A model generated the notes under the pieces. It was given only the letters and a program-made list of their open reading frames with translations, searched no databases and was not told where the DNA came from. DNA of 64,000 nt from Trileptium ribeirensis. Lineage: Eukaryota; Nematoda; Enoplea; Enoplida; Thoracostomopsidae. The stretch covers positions 45,914 to 109,913 of the forward strand of contig JASANE010007218.1 in assembly GCA_030248225.1 (NCBI GenBank). Direction: 5' to 3'. Positions 1 to 12,160 of this stretch are shown here, piece after piece. The translations under genes and the position numbers were made by a program. Each line of letters opens with the position of its first letter. Positions within the stretch are counted from its first letter, which is position 1.

Positions 1-200
1 TAGTGCAACTGTCATGCCACCACCTACAAATTAATGCAACTTGCATGCTCGTATCTACGAGTCAGTACAACTGACACGCCACCATCCACAAATTAGTGCA
101 ACTGCCATGCCGCCGTCTGTCAATAAGTGCACCTCGCATGCAACATCTATAAATCCATCTACCAACTGGCGCAACTAGTATGTCATCATCAACAAATTGA
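1..200 (+). repeat. Degenerate minisatellite, about 31-bp unit, about six copies
   Basis: Units resembling TAGTGCAACTGCCATGCCAC followed by CATCTACAAAT recur from the window edge to about base 200. Starts are visible near 1, 32, 62, 94 and 124, with a weaker last copy near 167. Copies differ by many substitutions, so the array is old. It probably continues upstream. It lies in the intron before the first visible bark exon. Confidence 0.75.
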
Positions 201-354
201 GAATTCTACGAAACTACGACGTTTTCTAAGAGTGTGTAGTTGATGCATGCAATACTATATGAATGCTGCATTATTTCCTTTACAGATCAGCTTCAATCAG
301 CCTAGTTCTAATTCGTATATATACATAATTTTCGTTCGTCTAAATTTATTTCAG

Positions 355-518
355 CGATGAAGCATATCTTGGGCCGGTCAATGCAAAGCTAAACTGGTGG
401 GGATATCCAGGAACGACCAGTGTTGCAGCCGGACGTATTCGTGATCGCGAAGATTATGCATACTTGATACCCGTTCAATACAGTCCCGTGATTGAATCGA
501 ATACTACTCTGCTTGATG
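355..518 (+). CDS. bark: bark exon: end of beta-helix domain
   Basis: The acceptor TTATTTCAG precedes base 355 and the donor GTAATA follows base 518. The exon encodes a stretch beginning DEAYLGPVNAKLNWWGYPG and continuing with RIRDREDYAYLIPVQYSPV. The N-x-WWG turn is typical of parallel beta-helix repeats in Bark-like proteins. The exon enters with one base completing a split codon and leaves one base over, which fits the next exon. Confidence 0.8.
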
Positions 519-3500
519 GTAATACAATCTGTAACTAAATGATATAAAACTGGCTTGGGCATCTCAGGAATATCCGTAGCTTCCAGTGTACAAACGTAGC
601 CTCCATTCAAACCATAGAATCTAATTTATTTTAAACTTGAAATTTGCCTGCAAAGTAATTCTTAGCGTCAATACTCGTTTCTAGTTTTATTGTTTAGTTT
701 TATTACTCTTGGAGTAGCAAATAAAATTTCAGACAGCAGGCGGGACTAAGTACTTGACGTTTGCTCGATTATTTTCCGCAAGCTATCACGAGTTTACATA
801 TATACATGCTTGACCAAATTAGCAGAAATATAAAATTCGGGCAAATTTGTTTATTTTAATACATGAGTGACCATCTTGGCAGATTTATGGTAGGTACCAA
901 AAGCACGTCCGCTCCCTTCCAGAGATTTTTGTAGTTGTGCATGCATGATTGTCCACTCCTTGATCGATTTCTATAGGAGATGACCTGCATGCCCGTCCCC
1001 CAAACATATTTTTTAATATAAAACTTTTCCCAACATACTCCGGCCATTTGCGCCTCTAGAGATGAGTGAAATTTACAATAAGGCTAAAGGATACACTTCT
1101 AGAACCACTACAATTAGCTACACATTAATACAAAGGAATAACTAAGTTTCGGAATCTGTTTCAGGCAGTTGCCCGCCCGGTTGGTTCATGGCTGGTCGTG
1201 ATCAACCAAACAGAGTGAAATCCTGTTTTCTATATATCGGTGGTGCCATGCCATATGAACATGCGGAAAACTTCTGCCTGGTTAGTTAAATTGATAACGT
1301 AATACTATAAATGGTGCAAATTTATATATTATATATCCGTACAGTCAGATATCTAACAACCAGCGGTGGCCTTGTTATCTGCTCACGGCCGATAGTCCGA
1401 GGGATAGTCAAGACCCAATCACGCCGTGTGTTTGGCAGATCGTGAAAGATGTTGCTCGACATTTCTCTTAGCTCGGGAAAATTCTATCTGAGGCCACAAA
1501 AAATGCAGAAGTTAGAAGAAATGATGACTGACCTTAAACCACCCTGTAGTCGCAGGTCAGGTAAATAATCAGATCTTCGCTTTAAAGTCATGTATATTAG
1601 TTATTAACACCGCGCGCGTGTCTTCATTTCTGCACGTGCGATTTCTTGCAACTTTCTGTTTACGATATACAATTTCCACGTTGACATATATACTGCAAGA
1701 GTACCAGACTGCACTTCGGCACTTAATTTAGACAGACACTGCAGCTCATTCGCTTCTTACTTTGAATTTTCTCGCTAAAATCGTAAGAATTCTGGATGCT
1801 TGTTATTACTGCAAAATGACCTGGCTCTTTTAGATTGCTCAGGTTTGCGTAATTTTTTAACAGTTTACTGCTTATTTATTATCCAATCTGTTTTTAATGC
1901 TAAATGATCATGAAACTGTCGAATTTTGCTCAAACTATTTCCATGCACTAGAAGATAGTGCGATATGTTGCTGGTCCTTGAACCACAAACTGCTGCAGAA
2001 CAAAATCGATATCGGCCGGTGGCAGGGTGTGGAATGGCATAATACACGTTATTCTTTCGATACCATTATAGTGGCTTTAGCACTGTATTATTACATTTCA
2101 ATTTAGTGCATTAGAATCACATTCCATTTCTATCGCTGGGTATTCTAATATTGTTGTTTATCCTCTGATTTTTGTTATTTTATAGGATAACGGTGGATTT
2201 ATGCCCTACTTTCAAAATTCAGATCCGCGATTGTCGCCACTTGTACAAAAGCTGCGCGAAATAAATGTGAAATATAACGGAGATCAAACACGTTACAGTG
2301 ATCGCAGACCAACTGATCAAGTATGCGTTTTGTTGAACTTTATCGTTGTAGTTCGCTGTAACTAATCAATACTGCACTTTGTCTTTGACCTATTATATTC
2401 CAGTCAGATTACATATTTTAGTGTCAATGAAATGTAATTTGTGCGTTATTATTTTATATTGTGAATGAATTTACGTTGTTTAATTTCCAGTACACCAGCG
2501 TACTTGTAAAATGTTTTACTCTTGGATTGCTGTGAGATTGCATTCACTTTAATTGTGAGTGAAATCACGTTGTTTAAACCTTTCCTTCTGAAGACACATT
2601 TGTCACAGCGTCCATTGGGAAGCGATGCGTAACTGATTTGTTGTTGGGCGTGCATTTGCACATGCGTTGTTATTCGCTGGACATGCTTGGTGCCTTAAGG
2701 AACTTTGCAACAGCCCCTATACAGCGCAGTAGCTAGTGTACGAAACTCTATGATATAGGTTCCATCAACTGTTGTAGCTGAAGCTTGTTCAAGGTTGTAC
2801 GAAATAAATTTCTAGTACACAAATGTATTTGTGAAATATGTTTTATTTTTAGCCTGCTGTGTTACTGCTGTTGCGTAATATACGTTACATACTTGTAACA
2901 TATGCTGCACTTAAACCGTAATTCAGTATTAATACTCATCAAATACCCTGTGGAGAGTTTTAATGCTTACCTGACATTGTCTGGGACCAAACGATTTAGA
3001 CAAAAGTCTTCCTGTCCGATTATCGTCTATTTGCTATAAATGAGCAAAAGTAGTATTAACGTTGTACGATATTATCGTATATACATCTTTAAGATTCTTT
3101 TGTTCAGTATTGGTTACCTGCTCACCAGAATTCCTAGGTCAGCCTACGAAGACGACAGCAGCAAATATAATTTGAAACAAGTTTATCAATCATACGTGGC
3201 TGTTACTCCTGTTCTATTTTCATTATTTTCTGTCGTTTTGTGGTTTTCCCAGGAAATTTGTGAGAGACGGGTAGTTCATAGGACTTTGCACACATCCAAA
3301 AACTAACCTAAAAATGACACATCTGCATACTGCTCCAAATGCAGGAGTAAAACTTAGTGTCGTACTATTACACGAACATTTCTGCATTACACCGCTGCAC
3401 GTGTTTCAGAATTGTGCCTTGTAATATTTATGGATATCATGTGTTACCCTGGTTGTCACGGGTAGGGTTATCAAAAATCACCCACGTCGATGATGTTCAA

Positions 3501-6500
3501 AATCAATTACTGCTCCGCAGCCGTTTCTGTCACCAATCGATGCACAGCATATCACTATAGTACCACTGACTGTCACCGTTGTAGCTGATTGCATATATCT
3601 GATGCTGGAAACAAGAATTGTATCATTTTGATTTTAGCCACTTCCGGAGTTGCACGTTTGGATCGATGGTGTTATGATACCACCTCAGCAATGCGGTTGT
3701 ATGGGCTCCGATTCTGGTGATATAAGATATTACAATTGCGAACTCATGCTTCCGTTTATATGCGAAAAAGGTAGATTATATTATTTGTTCTTCCTGGTCT
3801 CGTATTCTGTGCCAAATAATTTGTACGATGCGCTATTGGAACAGTATTAATAATTGTACTTGCATTTTCTTCAACGAATTGCCCGCACAGCTGGCTGTTA
3901 CTGCAGATTTCATATTGAGACAGGTGTGCTACGCGTTGTTGAATTGGTGCGATGTGATCGGACGATTATTTTCTTCCGGGTTCAGTCATAGATTTCTCAA
4001 ATGTTAAGATAAGGTCCCGCCTGAAATTTCACATAATCCGCATGAAAATAAACACAAAAATTATTAAAATATACACTGGAACTTCTGATTATCGTGAAAT
4101 TAGTTGCAAAATGCCGCTAAACTCATTTAACGAAGTACATTTCGCCATATATGCTGCACCTACGTGGCTTAGGTCACGTCTGTGCTACCCATCTAAATAC
4201 TGTCGCACGGTTTTCATAGCCCTTTAATATTAGTCAATGTTAATAATATGATAAGTATTTGTCTGTTAAAGTTGCCTTAAAAGTTGCAGCGCATCACGAC
4301 GTCCGTATATAGACATACCGGGTTGAGAATCTAAAAACGGCGCAGTTCGGTTTCAGAAAGTTAGGAGACAGCACTGCCTAAGATTAGTTTGGTTATTAGT
4401 TTAATATTAGTGGGTCTAGATTTATACATGTAGACTCATTGTTGTCTCTCAACCTATTTACAAGTGGAGTGCGTGGAGTAGTTGTCCCCTCATCTCACCC
4501 ATGGTTGAAATTAGGACTACAAAAGATGATAGCTCACATTTTCTACAGCGCCAGCAAAACAACCTCATCGCAGGGAATAAATGAATGTTTTTGTGTTAAC
4601 AGGACACTAATTAGAGAATTGTCTTAAGTCTGTAATTTAAAACACTGCTCTGTTGTGGAGGTGAGAAGTAAAGGCCGAAGCCCGGCCCGCCCGGCCCGTT
4701 TAGGTTCGTTTTGCCATTGCGAGAAATAGTTATATTTATCGTTTATTTTTACTTGTACTGCACAGTTTCAAAAAGATAAGTTGCTGATATAGTAACGACA
4801 CGGGCCGTGCCTGGCGTAGTAATTTTGCCAAACGGGCCGGGCCAACCATCTTCATCAAACGGCCCGGACCGGGCTTTGAAATTCAGGCACGTTCTCACCT
4901 CTACTCTGTTGCGGTTGGATGTAGATTGTTGCCGCTGATGACAATGTGGAATCTAATACGGCAATTCTTTGTGAGGAAAACAAACAAACCCGTGCACCCG
5001 GGTTTGCAATACATTATTATACATGCTACAGTAACGGGGTGACCCGGTCACGAAATGGTTACTCGGTTCCATTTCTGGCGCCACCATCTTGTGTTCAACT
5101 TTTGCTTTTTTACATTTTTGTTTTTTCAAATAACATTACTGAAAGGCCAATGTTCACACGGTAGTTGGGAATTCTCAGACCGTACGCTTAGTATATCTGA
5201 AAAGCCTCTGTAATAATTTGCGGGTTAGGCGTTATTAATGTCAGTACCACATACGTTAACTAGGCATTTAATTTTGTTAATTTTTGTTAAAATGTGAAAA
5301 GCTTTTTTACAAGTTTGGCTCATTTTATTGGGAGTTTTATGAAAATTTATAAATTTCATAAATCGGCTGTCGGAGAACCACGTAGTTGTGCCGCCGGACC
5401 GGTGCTAATTTAAAAAGTGGCCTGGTTCGTTCGTCTGAACAGGTTTGTTATTGATTTAAAGGAATCATATATTGTTAGCAGTCACATTATTATCGTGTGG
5501 TTTATCCCACAGGTGACCAAGAACTGTCGGCTGCAGGAGTAGATGGTTCTGGCGGAGGAAGAGGTATGCGTGGAACGCAGTCAGTCGGTAAATTTTTAAT
5601 CGTTAGGAACTTAAAATATTTACAGTTTCACTGAAATTTTCCGCAATTTTTGCTAAATTTTTCCATGTTTTGCCAATGTTATTTTCAATTTTACCATTTT
5701 TACCAGTTTTTTTAATTTCACATTCAGGCTTGCTGAACTTTCAGGTAAATACATATGGACTGCGGGGTACGGTTTTCAGTGTGTAACCCCTGCCGTCTCC
5801 TATGGATATTTATGGTTTACTCTACTTAGTACGGGGCATTAATTGAGGTAAAACTAGGTTTTAAAACCTTAATTCCTTAGCTCAAAAACGAATTTGTCTG
5901 CATGGTGAGTTATGTTGTTGGCTAGAGAAGCGTTACCCAGAAATCATCCATAAAGGCTGTAAACAATATTTCCAACCGGTTAAATCAAGATTTTGATGTT
6001 TTAAAAGAAAATTGTCGAATATATTACAAAGTTAGTTTTTAAGGGATTTGTATTAATATATGGGTACTATGTAATTTCCGAGATTTTCTTGCAACATTTA
6101 TAATTCAGGAACCGATCAAGGAATATAACTAAGTTTTTTATAGGTTGCGTTTAAGGCTTCATGGTTCCAAACATACTGATTTGCATACATATTAACTTTA
6201 GCTTCCAACGAAACCGGTTCCGTTTTATTGATTTCGTTGTACTATAAGTTCAAAACGACTACTAAACACTGATAAACGACATATTATTAGCAAGTATTTT
6301 CTACGTTGAATTTTAGGTCGGGGCGTTGCTTCTCATTGGTATATTTTAAGTCCTGGCGGGATTGTCGCTGTCGTGCTGGTAATTTTGCTCATTCTGCTAA
6401 TATGCATATTGGTTGTGTTTTGGTGGGCTAAATCACGAACACGCAAGCGGCAATATTTCGAACGCAAAAATTCTTTACGTGATTCGTTACGATCAATTAA

Positions 6501-8643
6501 AGCAGCTCAAGAAAAAGCAGCTCGAGAATTACAACAGCAACAACAACTGCAACAGGAAAGTAAGCAAATTAACTATTCAATCGGTCCAATACAACCAAAT
6601 TATTATCCTACACCAGTTCACCTTCAGGACTTTGATCAACCGACAATTCGACAGCCTAAACCAGATCCTGTTGCCGAAGCACATGCTAGGATGGTACTTG
6701 GTGCTACAAAGAATAGCACATATGGCGAAAGTGACACCACTTATGCCAACGAATCCTATAGCACAACAACCGACGAATATTCAAGATATGGCTCGGTAAC
6801 AGCACCGAACACTGAAACTGACATTTATTGGACCCCGTCTTCCACTAACGACTATTACAACAAAAGGCATAAGCATCACGACAAGGTGTCGGGTTCTAGT
6901 AATTCACCTAAAAGAACAAGTAAGTTAAAGCCTTATGATAAACATCGACATCACGGCGAAGTAGGATCAAACAGTTTCACAACGGAGTCCGTTTACCATA
7001 GCGATTACTCATCCTCGTCGCCAGTCGAAGACGAAACTCCTAGCGACAGCTATACTGGATCAGGCTTAGTAACGAATGTGTATGCAAAGTCTGGTCCTCG
7101 ACGTGATTCAAATTCCAAACTTTATTCAATTCCTCCAGTTGTTACTAAGTTTCCAGAACAAAAATCCTCATCGAATGCCTCGGAAACAAAATTTGACGTA
7201 TCACACAAGCAGGTGAACGACAACGATAGTGCTGGTTGCGGCGCCGGTGGCAGTGGATCATCTGGATTTGATGAGCTTTCGCGTTCACATTCAACGGCTA
7301 CTGTTCTAGGTGCTGATGACGTTGAAATCAAAGGTCCAACGACAGGATCTCTGAACAGTTTTAAGCCTTCCGGATCAAACAGAACACCCGCAACAGATAA
7401 TTCAACCACTCGTCTGTATAATCTAGAAAATAGCTATAACAAAACAGTAGAAACGTACAGTAATGCGCTAACTCACATGCCAAATACTAATGGCTATAAC
7501 ATCGACGGCAGCAGTCACACAAATGAACTTCTGAATTTAATCTCAAAACCGCTACCACCTGTTCCTGGACTTCAGAATAGTTGCACCAAATTAGCACAGA
7601 AAAACAGCGTAACTAAAGTACCAAAGCCTGTATCACCACCACGTACGCCTAAATCTCATGTACCGACAGGTAATAATGCTCCTATCATAACTAGCGAAAT
7701 TGTAAAAACTAGTAATATACCGAACAAATCACATAAACAAACCGGAGATGACCGGCGTTCAAGCTTAAACTCAACGACCTCTTCTAGCTGCCACAGTAGC
7801 TGCTCAACGGATATTTCATCATGCTGCCGAAACAACTATGGCCCCATAACTGCCACAGATGGCCCCAGCTATAACTGCGCTCCAAGTGGAACAGCATCAT
7901 GTTCATGTTCATGTCGGGTAGACGACAATTGTTGCTGCTCATCAGATCGTTCATCAACGGCGACCCTTTTATATCAACAACGCCACGAGCAGTTATCGCC
8001 TTCTACATCATTCCAGCGTGAGTTGCAAGCCTGCACTACAAAACCATTCTCTTACGTCAACAACGGCAAGAAGTTATCTCCTTTTCAAACTCCAAGAGGG
8101 TCTCCGTCACAAATTGATAACTTAGGCGCTACAGAGAAAAAGGAAGAAACGCCGTATTTTACCCCATTTGGTACGTATTCGTCAACAGGCACACATAATT
8201 CTCGGTCCAGAACAGAGCTGCCAAAATATAGTAACACTAGTTTACATATCAGTAGCTCAGCTCATCCAGAGCCGGAAACGCTTAGGACAGCAAAAATCCG
8301 TAGTGCACGACGACCCAGGCCTGTTAGCTCTGGTGGAGCTTTGCGTCCGCCTGCTCCACCAGAGCTTCCTATTCCCCACAAGGTTCCGAGTGTTGGTGCG
8401 TTGGTTATAGGCTCAAACAGCAACCATAGTCACCAAATACCAGACAGCCATGGTGGATACCAAACAACCCTATCAAGAATAGTTACCACCAATAACGCTA
8501 ATAATATGTACAATAGCCGAGTTGTTACGCCTATCAATAGTAGTGTAACCAAACAAAAAAATCCAGAAAATATGAGCAATAGGGCAGCGGCCAGCTTTAA
8601 AGATACTGTGCGACGAAAACAGCCAATGGAAACATCGATGTAA
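355..8643 (+). CDS. bark: Bark beetle/Anakonda homologue, 3' part (6 exons: 355-518, 1165-1280, 2186-2320, 3638-3770, 5513-5563, 6317-8643)
   Basis: The C-terminal 974 residues of a large single-pass membrane protein. Domain order is the end of a right-handed beta-helix (NWWG motif), a C-type-lectin-like domain over exons 2-4, a Gly/Ser juxtamembrane exon, a transmembrane helix, and a long cytoplasmic tail. This order matches Drosophila Bark/Anakonda, which organises tricellular junctions of epithelia; that role comes from family knowledge, not from this sequence. All junctions are GT-AG and the codon phases agree across all six exons. The tail (about 740 residues) is Ser/Thr-rich, with proline-rich SH3-ligand-like stretches, an 11-Cys cluster, and a final ETSM fitting a class I PDZ ligand. 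The start and the SRCR/beta-helix bulk lie upstream of the window. Confidence 0.8.
1165..1280 (+). CDS. bark: bark exon: first part of C-type-lectin-like domain
   Basis: Acceptor CTGTTTCAG, donor GTTAGT. It encodes SCPPGWFMAGRDQPNRVKSC followed by FLYIGGAMPYEHAENFCL. The C-P-x-G-W opening, the second Cys and an A-x-x-F-C helix are the standard first third of a C-type lectin fold. The 116 nt plus one base from the previous exon give 39 codons, ending in phase 0. Confidence 0.85.
2186..2320 (+). CDS. bark: bark exon: middle of C-type-lectin-like domain
   Basis: Acceptor TTTTATAG, donor GTATGC; exactly 45 codons, phase 0 to 0. It starts DNGGFMPYFQNSDPRLSPLV and ends RYSDRRPTDQ. It corresponds to the second helix and following strand region of a C-type lectin fold, with no visible calcium-binding EPN or QPD motif. 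Confidence 0.8.
3638..3770 (+). CDS. bark: bark exon: end of C-type-lectin-like domain
   Basis: Acceptor GATTTTAG, donor GTAGAT. It encodes PLPELHVWIDGVMIPPQQCG then CMGSDSGDIRYYNCELMLPF and ICEK. The W-I-D-G, Y-N-C and P-F-I-C-E-K elements are the closing signature of C-type lectin domains. One base is left for the next exon. The usual WND calcium site is not conserved, so carbohydrate binding is doubtful. Confidence 0.85.
3771..5512 (+). other. Large bark intron
   Basis: A 1.74-kb intron between the last lectin exon and the juxtamembrane exon. Apart from the hAT-like MITE I see no other gene or repeat in it. Short open frames here lack coding character. Confidence 0.7.
4648..4911. mobile_element. 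hAT-like MITE with 8-bp target-site duplication, in a bark intron
   Basis: An 8-bp direct repeat CTCTGTTG (4648-4655 and 4904-4911) flanks a 248-bp element. Its ends are inverted: TGGAGGTGAGAA at the left, and TAGAGGTGAGAACG when the right end is read on the other strand. Inside each end is a GCCCGGxCC-rich tract that is also inverted. An 8-bp duplication with terminal T-A/G-G-A/G-G-G-T-G ends and internal GCCCGG tracts is typical of hAT-derived non-autonomous elements. It has no coding capacity. Confidence 0.75.
5513..5563 (+). CDS. bark: bark exon: juxtamembrane Gly/Ser linker
   Basis: A 51-nt microexon between the acceptor TATCCCACAG and the donor GTATGC. It encodes GDQELSAAGVDGSGGGR with one base carried over at each side. 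It is accepted because its phases match both neighbours exactly and it joins the end of the lectin domain to the membrane helix. It is the least certain exon of the gene. Confidence 0.65.
6317..8643 (+). CDS. bark: bark terminal exon: transmembrane helix and long cytoplasmic tail
   Basis: The acceptor GAATTTTAG precedes 6317 and TAA ends at 8643. The exon opens with GRGVASHWYILSPGG and a hydrophobic helix (about 6358-6430), followed by the stop-transfer run KSRTRKRQ. The tail starts with a short Q/E-rich helical stretch (QQQQQLQQE), then a long Ser/Thr/Asn-rich disordered region. Notable parts: His-rich KRHKHHDK near 6865; proline-rich KPLPPVPG near 7545 and LRPPAPPELPIPHK near 8341; 11 cysteines between 7789 and 7938; C-terminal ETSM. 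The open frame is uninterrupted, so no frameshift is needed. Confidence 0.85.
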
Positions 8644-9190
8644 AAAATTTATGCTCACTAAACTGCCGACGGGTTTGTCGCAGTGGTGTTACGCGTTGTT
8701 GCGTCACTCAGCTTTCGTCAAAATAACAGCAGTACGCATTTGCATACACACCTGTAGCAAAGTTTGTTGGGTAACGTTTTCTGTTTTACATTGTGAAAAA
8801 AATTTACACTGTCAAAAAAGAAATTATATACCCCAAATAACAGACCGATGTAAAATTTTATGTGCTTACTAAACAGCTGACGGGTTATCACAGTGGTGTT
8901 ACATGTTGTTTCGTCGCTTTAGTTTTTACCAAAATAACATGAGGACGCATTTACATGCACAGCTGTATCTAATTTGCTAGGTAACCGTTTTTGGATTATA
9001 ATGTGAAAAAAATTCTGAGTGAAAATTACACTTAGAGTAAACCGATGTAAAAATTGTAAATGCTCATTAAACAGCGTTCATCTATCTCACAGACGTTATG
9101 CGTTGTGTCGCAGGGGTTTACTGCAAAATAACAGTAGGATTGATTTATAAGTGGAGCTAGCTGGGTAAATTTTCCCTGCTTTACATTGAA
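8634..9190 (+). repeat. Three-copy tandem repeat starting at the bark stop codon
   Basis: Three degenerate units begin with CGATGTAAAA at 8636, 8846 and 9043 (periods 210 and 197). Each continues with a TATGCTCAxTAAAC block, a CAGTGGTGTTACGCGTTGTT-like block and a CAAAATAACA block. The ATGTAA of the first unit is the last codon plus stop of bark, so the array is probably in the 3' UTR. Confidence 0.75.
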
Positions 9191-10228
9191 AATGGTATCT
9201 AGGCTTTGGAATAACCCGGATTCATGCACGAAAGCTTTATAGTAGAATGTGTTTGTAGGGAAATCGCTCCGGTCGAATAACAAATAACTCAGGACATATG
9301 TATTATATCCACCTTTGTTTTAGTGCAGACAGTTTGGCCAGGTCCAAGCGCACATTTTGCTATAATAGCATTTTGAATGTAAGCGCATTCAGTATAATAC
9401 CCTATATGGTTGCATTTGGTTCAGATTTCTGTATTTGATTCAGATTTTGTTTATAAAATAAAAGTTATAATTTATAACGTTACAGAATAAAAATTTAATC
9501 CATAAACGTTGTTTATATAATAAATGTTTGGCTAAATTATGATTAACCCTGAGTTGGTCAGGTGGTGTTTAACATATATGTCACATCATGGAACTCTTTG
9601 TTATGCAGAGACTGATAAAAGTGAAAGAATGCTTGTTTGACTTATGTAATTGAGCCAATCATTTCCCGGATCAGTAATAAGTCATATAAAGCTCAGGCTA
9701 AGCCATTCATACTGAGTGAAATTTGAACTCGCTGTGTCATATAGTTTTTAACTCAGGCTATGCCAAAATCTGACTCATTTTTTCAAGTCAGAAAAGGACC
9801 TTCCAACTGGTTCAAATAATGACTCTAGGCTTTTAGAGTGTAAGATATTTATACGCAAGCTAGACGTAACCTAATTTCTATTATATATACATATCATTTA
9901 TATATAAACTGTGTACCATTTTTTAATAAAACATTTGTATTTTTGTGCTATTATTAATGATATTTCGTGTCGCCCCAGCTAGATTATTTTACTATTAAAT
10001 TTAGGGCCAAAGTTCTGGACAGATTAGAAACGTTAGTTAGACCAACAACGGCTGAAATTAGTTATACAATTGTTGCTCAAACTGTGATTGTTATACAGTT
10101 AATTGTATATCATCACACTTGTACCGGAATAATACCATATTAATTTCATATTATTACATTACTTATTATATTATATTACTCATCGTTTTTTGACAATATT
10201 AGTAGCACATATTGTAATATAGTAATAT
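9191..10228. other. AT-rich 3' flank/intergenic
   Basis: No gene is visible. AATAAA-type hexamers occur near 9455 and 9485 and could serve as bark polyadenylation signals. The rest is low-complexity AT-rich sequence. Confidence 0.5.
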
Positions 10229-10371
10229 CAATAGCGCATTAGGGAAGAGTATGAGACTTCCCTACACTCACATGTTAGCCCGTGGCCGAACAGGCCCTTA
10301 TCATCAAAAGCGGGCTAACATGTTAGTGCAGGGAAGTGTCATACTCTTCCCTAATGCACTCTTGGTAATAT
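10222..10371. mobile_element. TIR MITE family A, copy 1
   Basis: Outer ends read CAATAGCGCATTAGGGAAGA and, on the opposite strand, CAAGAGTGCATTAGGGAAGA. Inverted homology continues about 50 bp inward through the CTAACATG and CGGGCTAA blocks. A direct repeat GTAATAT flanks it (10222-10228 and 10365-10371). A second copy lies at 36.1 kb. No coding capacity. Confidence 0.8.
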
Positions 10372-11984
10372 ATATTTGAATATATTCTTATAATATATAT
10401 TATATTAATGTATTATAAGCATATATTTTAGCCACTAATTTAGTCGCAGCAAAGAGTGCTGTAATGGTTTTTGTACAAATCGAATTCATGGCGATACGGA
10501 CCCCCACGCGAATACGGTCAACGTTCTCTAGTGATTGATATCGGTCCTCCGGGTAAAGCAGCCCGTTCATGCATTGAATAGAAAATGGGACACCCTCATA
10601 CACGAATTTACTAAGAACGCCAAAACCCGACAACCGCCCTGCAACCCAGGTTCTCCGTTACATGGTGCCGAAATTTATGTTGTGATTGAGATGTCAACGA
10701 AATTTAGATTTAATTTGAAATTAAGCTTGTCACAAGATGATTTGTACGGCGATTTTACTATGACGCTTTAGATCAATACATAAGTGCGTGCAACTGTGAA
10801 CACAATGAATTTGTAGTTATCGTTCAGCTAGCAATCCAAAACGGAAGCTTACAAGTTTAAAGACGATGTGAAATTGATCATACCGTCATAAAATTTTGCC
10901 CCAACGCAAAATAAGCAAAAGTTCACGTTTCCGATGGATGTCCACTAAAAATGATTTTTAGATTAGCGCAACAAAGTTAACGAAACTTCCAGTCTTTTGA
11001 ACGCTGCCTAACAAAAGGAACAACTTAGTAATTTAGATGACAACGCCAGACTGATCCCATGAAGGAAAGCAAGAAGTACTCACTAAAGGGAATTACCCAA
11101 TGATTTTGACAGTGGTTGCTAAAGAGAACCACGAAGTCTTATAAATTGGCTCACTAAACACAAACATCTAGACATTTCGCCAATAGCCCCAACCAAGAGC
11201 GTCAAAGGATTGTGCAGGATTGATTATAGCCATAAAGTCCTCCGTGGAGCAGGACCAAGTTGGACTTTTCTGAGATCAGTTGTATCACTATTACATTGGC
11301 AGTTACATAAGTGGAGGCGAAAATTATGCGATTCTAAGCTAAATGTGATTGATATTTTATTTATATTTCCGCGACTAACATATGAAAAGAGTTATAAAAA
11401 TAGCAACTCTTCCTAAACAACGAACTTGTTCTTTAAAAGCGAACGCGTTCTTTCTTAAATGCGCGGAAAATCGTTTAACGCCAAAAGAGAATTGTTAGGC
11501 AACAAAATTTCAATGGATAATATCTGTCGAAACACGCTAAAAATTCTTCATAATCTATCAGACAAGATATTATCGCTATATTTTGCAATGTCCATCGCTC
11601 AAAACGGAATTAAATGAGTTGAATGAGTTTGCACAAATAGTGTTATATTCCCAAAATGACAACTTTATAACCTAGCAGTTCCTTGTGACTCCTCTCCTAT
11701 TATTGAAACCATGAGCAAGATCGTCATTACGTGGCTTCGCCAAATATGCCATTACTTCATTTATTATTGAATTCCAGAAGAACCTGTTTTGTCTCGATTC
11801 CTAAGAATTTATATTCACACGATGGTTTTAACAGAGCAGTATTTTAGATTTGATTAACACTTTATTGCATAAATTAATGTGTATTTCGCGTAATGTTGAA
11901 CAAACATTTGTTTCAACGATGAATTTGACTTGTATAGTTTGGGTGCGAGTCTCGTATGGTAGCTACTACGCTGACAAAGGCAAG
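10372..11984. other. Intergenic, no supported gene
   Basis: An open frame on the minus strand (10400-10633) encodes a plausible-looking 77-residue peptide. It has no recognisable domain, splice context or homologue I can name, so I do not call it. Otherwise I see AT-rich sequence without structure. Confidence 0.4.
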
Positions 11985-12160
11985 CATGCTCAAGGTTCAG
12001 AGTCCCTTGGGGGATGGCTAATCAGCTGGAGAGGGGGAAGCGTAGTGCAGAGCCTCTGTGAGACTACCTCTCAGTTGAGGGATCACCGAACCCCTATTGG
12101 ATGGTACGGGGTGGGGTCCGAACCTCAGAGTGATAATCCCGGTGTCCCCCCATGAGCATG
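11985..12160. repeat. GC-rich block of unknown type
   Basis: A sharply bounded GC-rich island in AT-rich surroundings, with GGGGGATGG, GGAGAGGGGGAAG and GGGGTGGGGTCCG runs. It may be a SINE or the end of a non-LTR element. No pol III boxes or tail are clear. Confidence 0.35.

Noticed and set aside
6413..6799. 128-residue plus-strand frame overlapping bark
   Set aside because: Out-of-frame shadow of the bark terminal exon, whose own frame has domain support.
7122..7409. 95-residue antisense frame within bark
   Set aside because: Antisense shadow in Ser/Gly-rich coding sequence; no independent evidence.
10400..10633. Minus-strand 77-residue frame with plausible amino-acid composition
   Set aside because: No recognised motif, no clear splice sites fitting neighbours, and it ends in AT-rich repeat. 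It could be a decayed pseudogene but I cannot support it.
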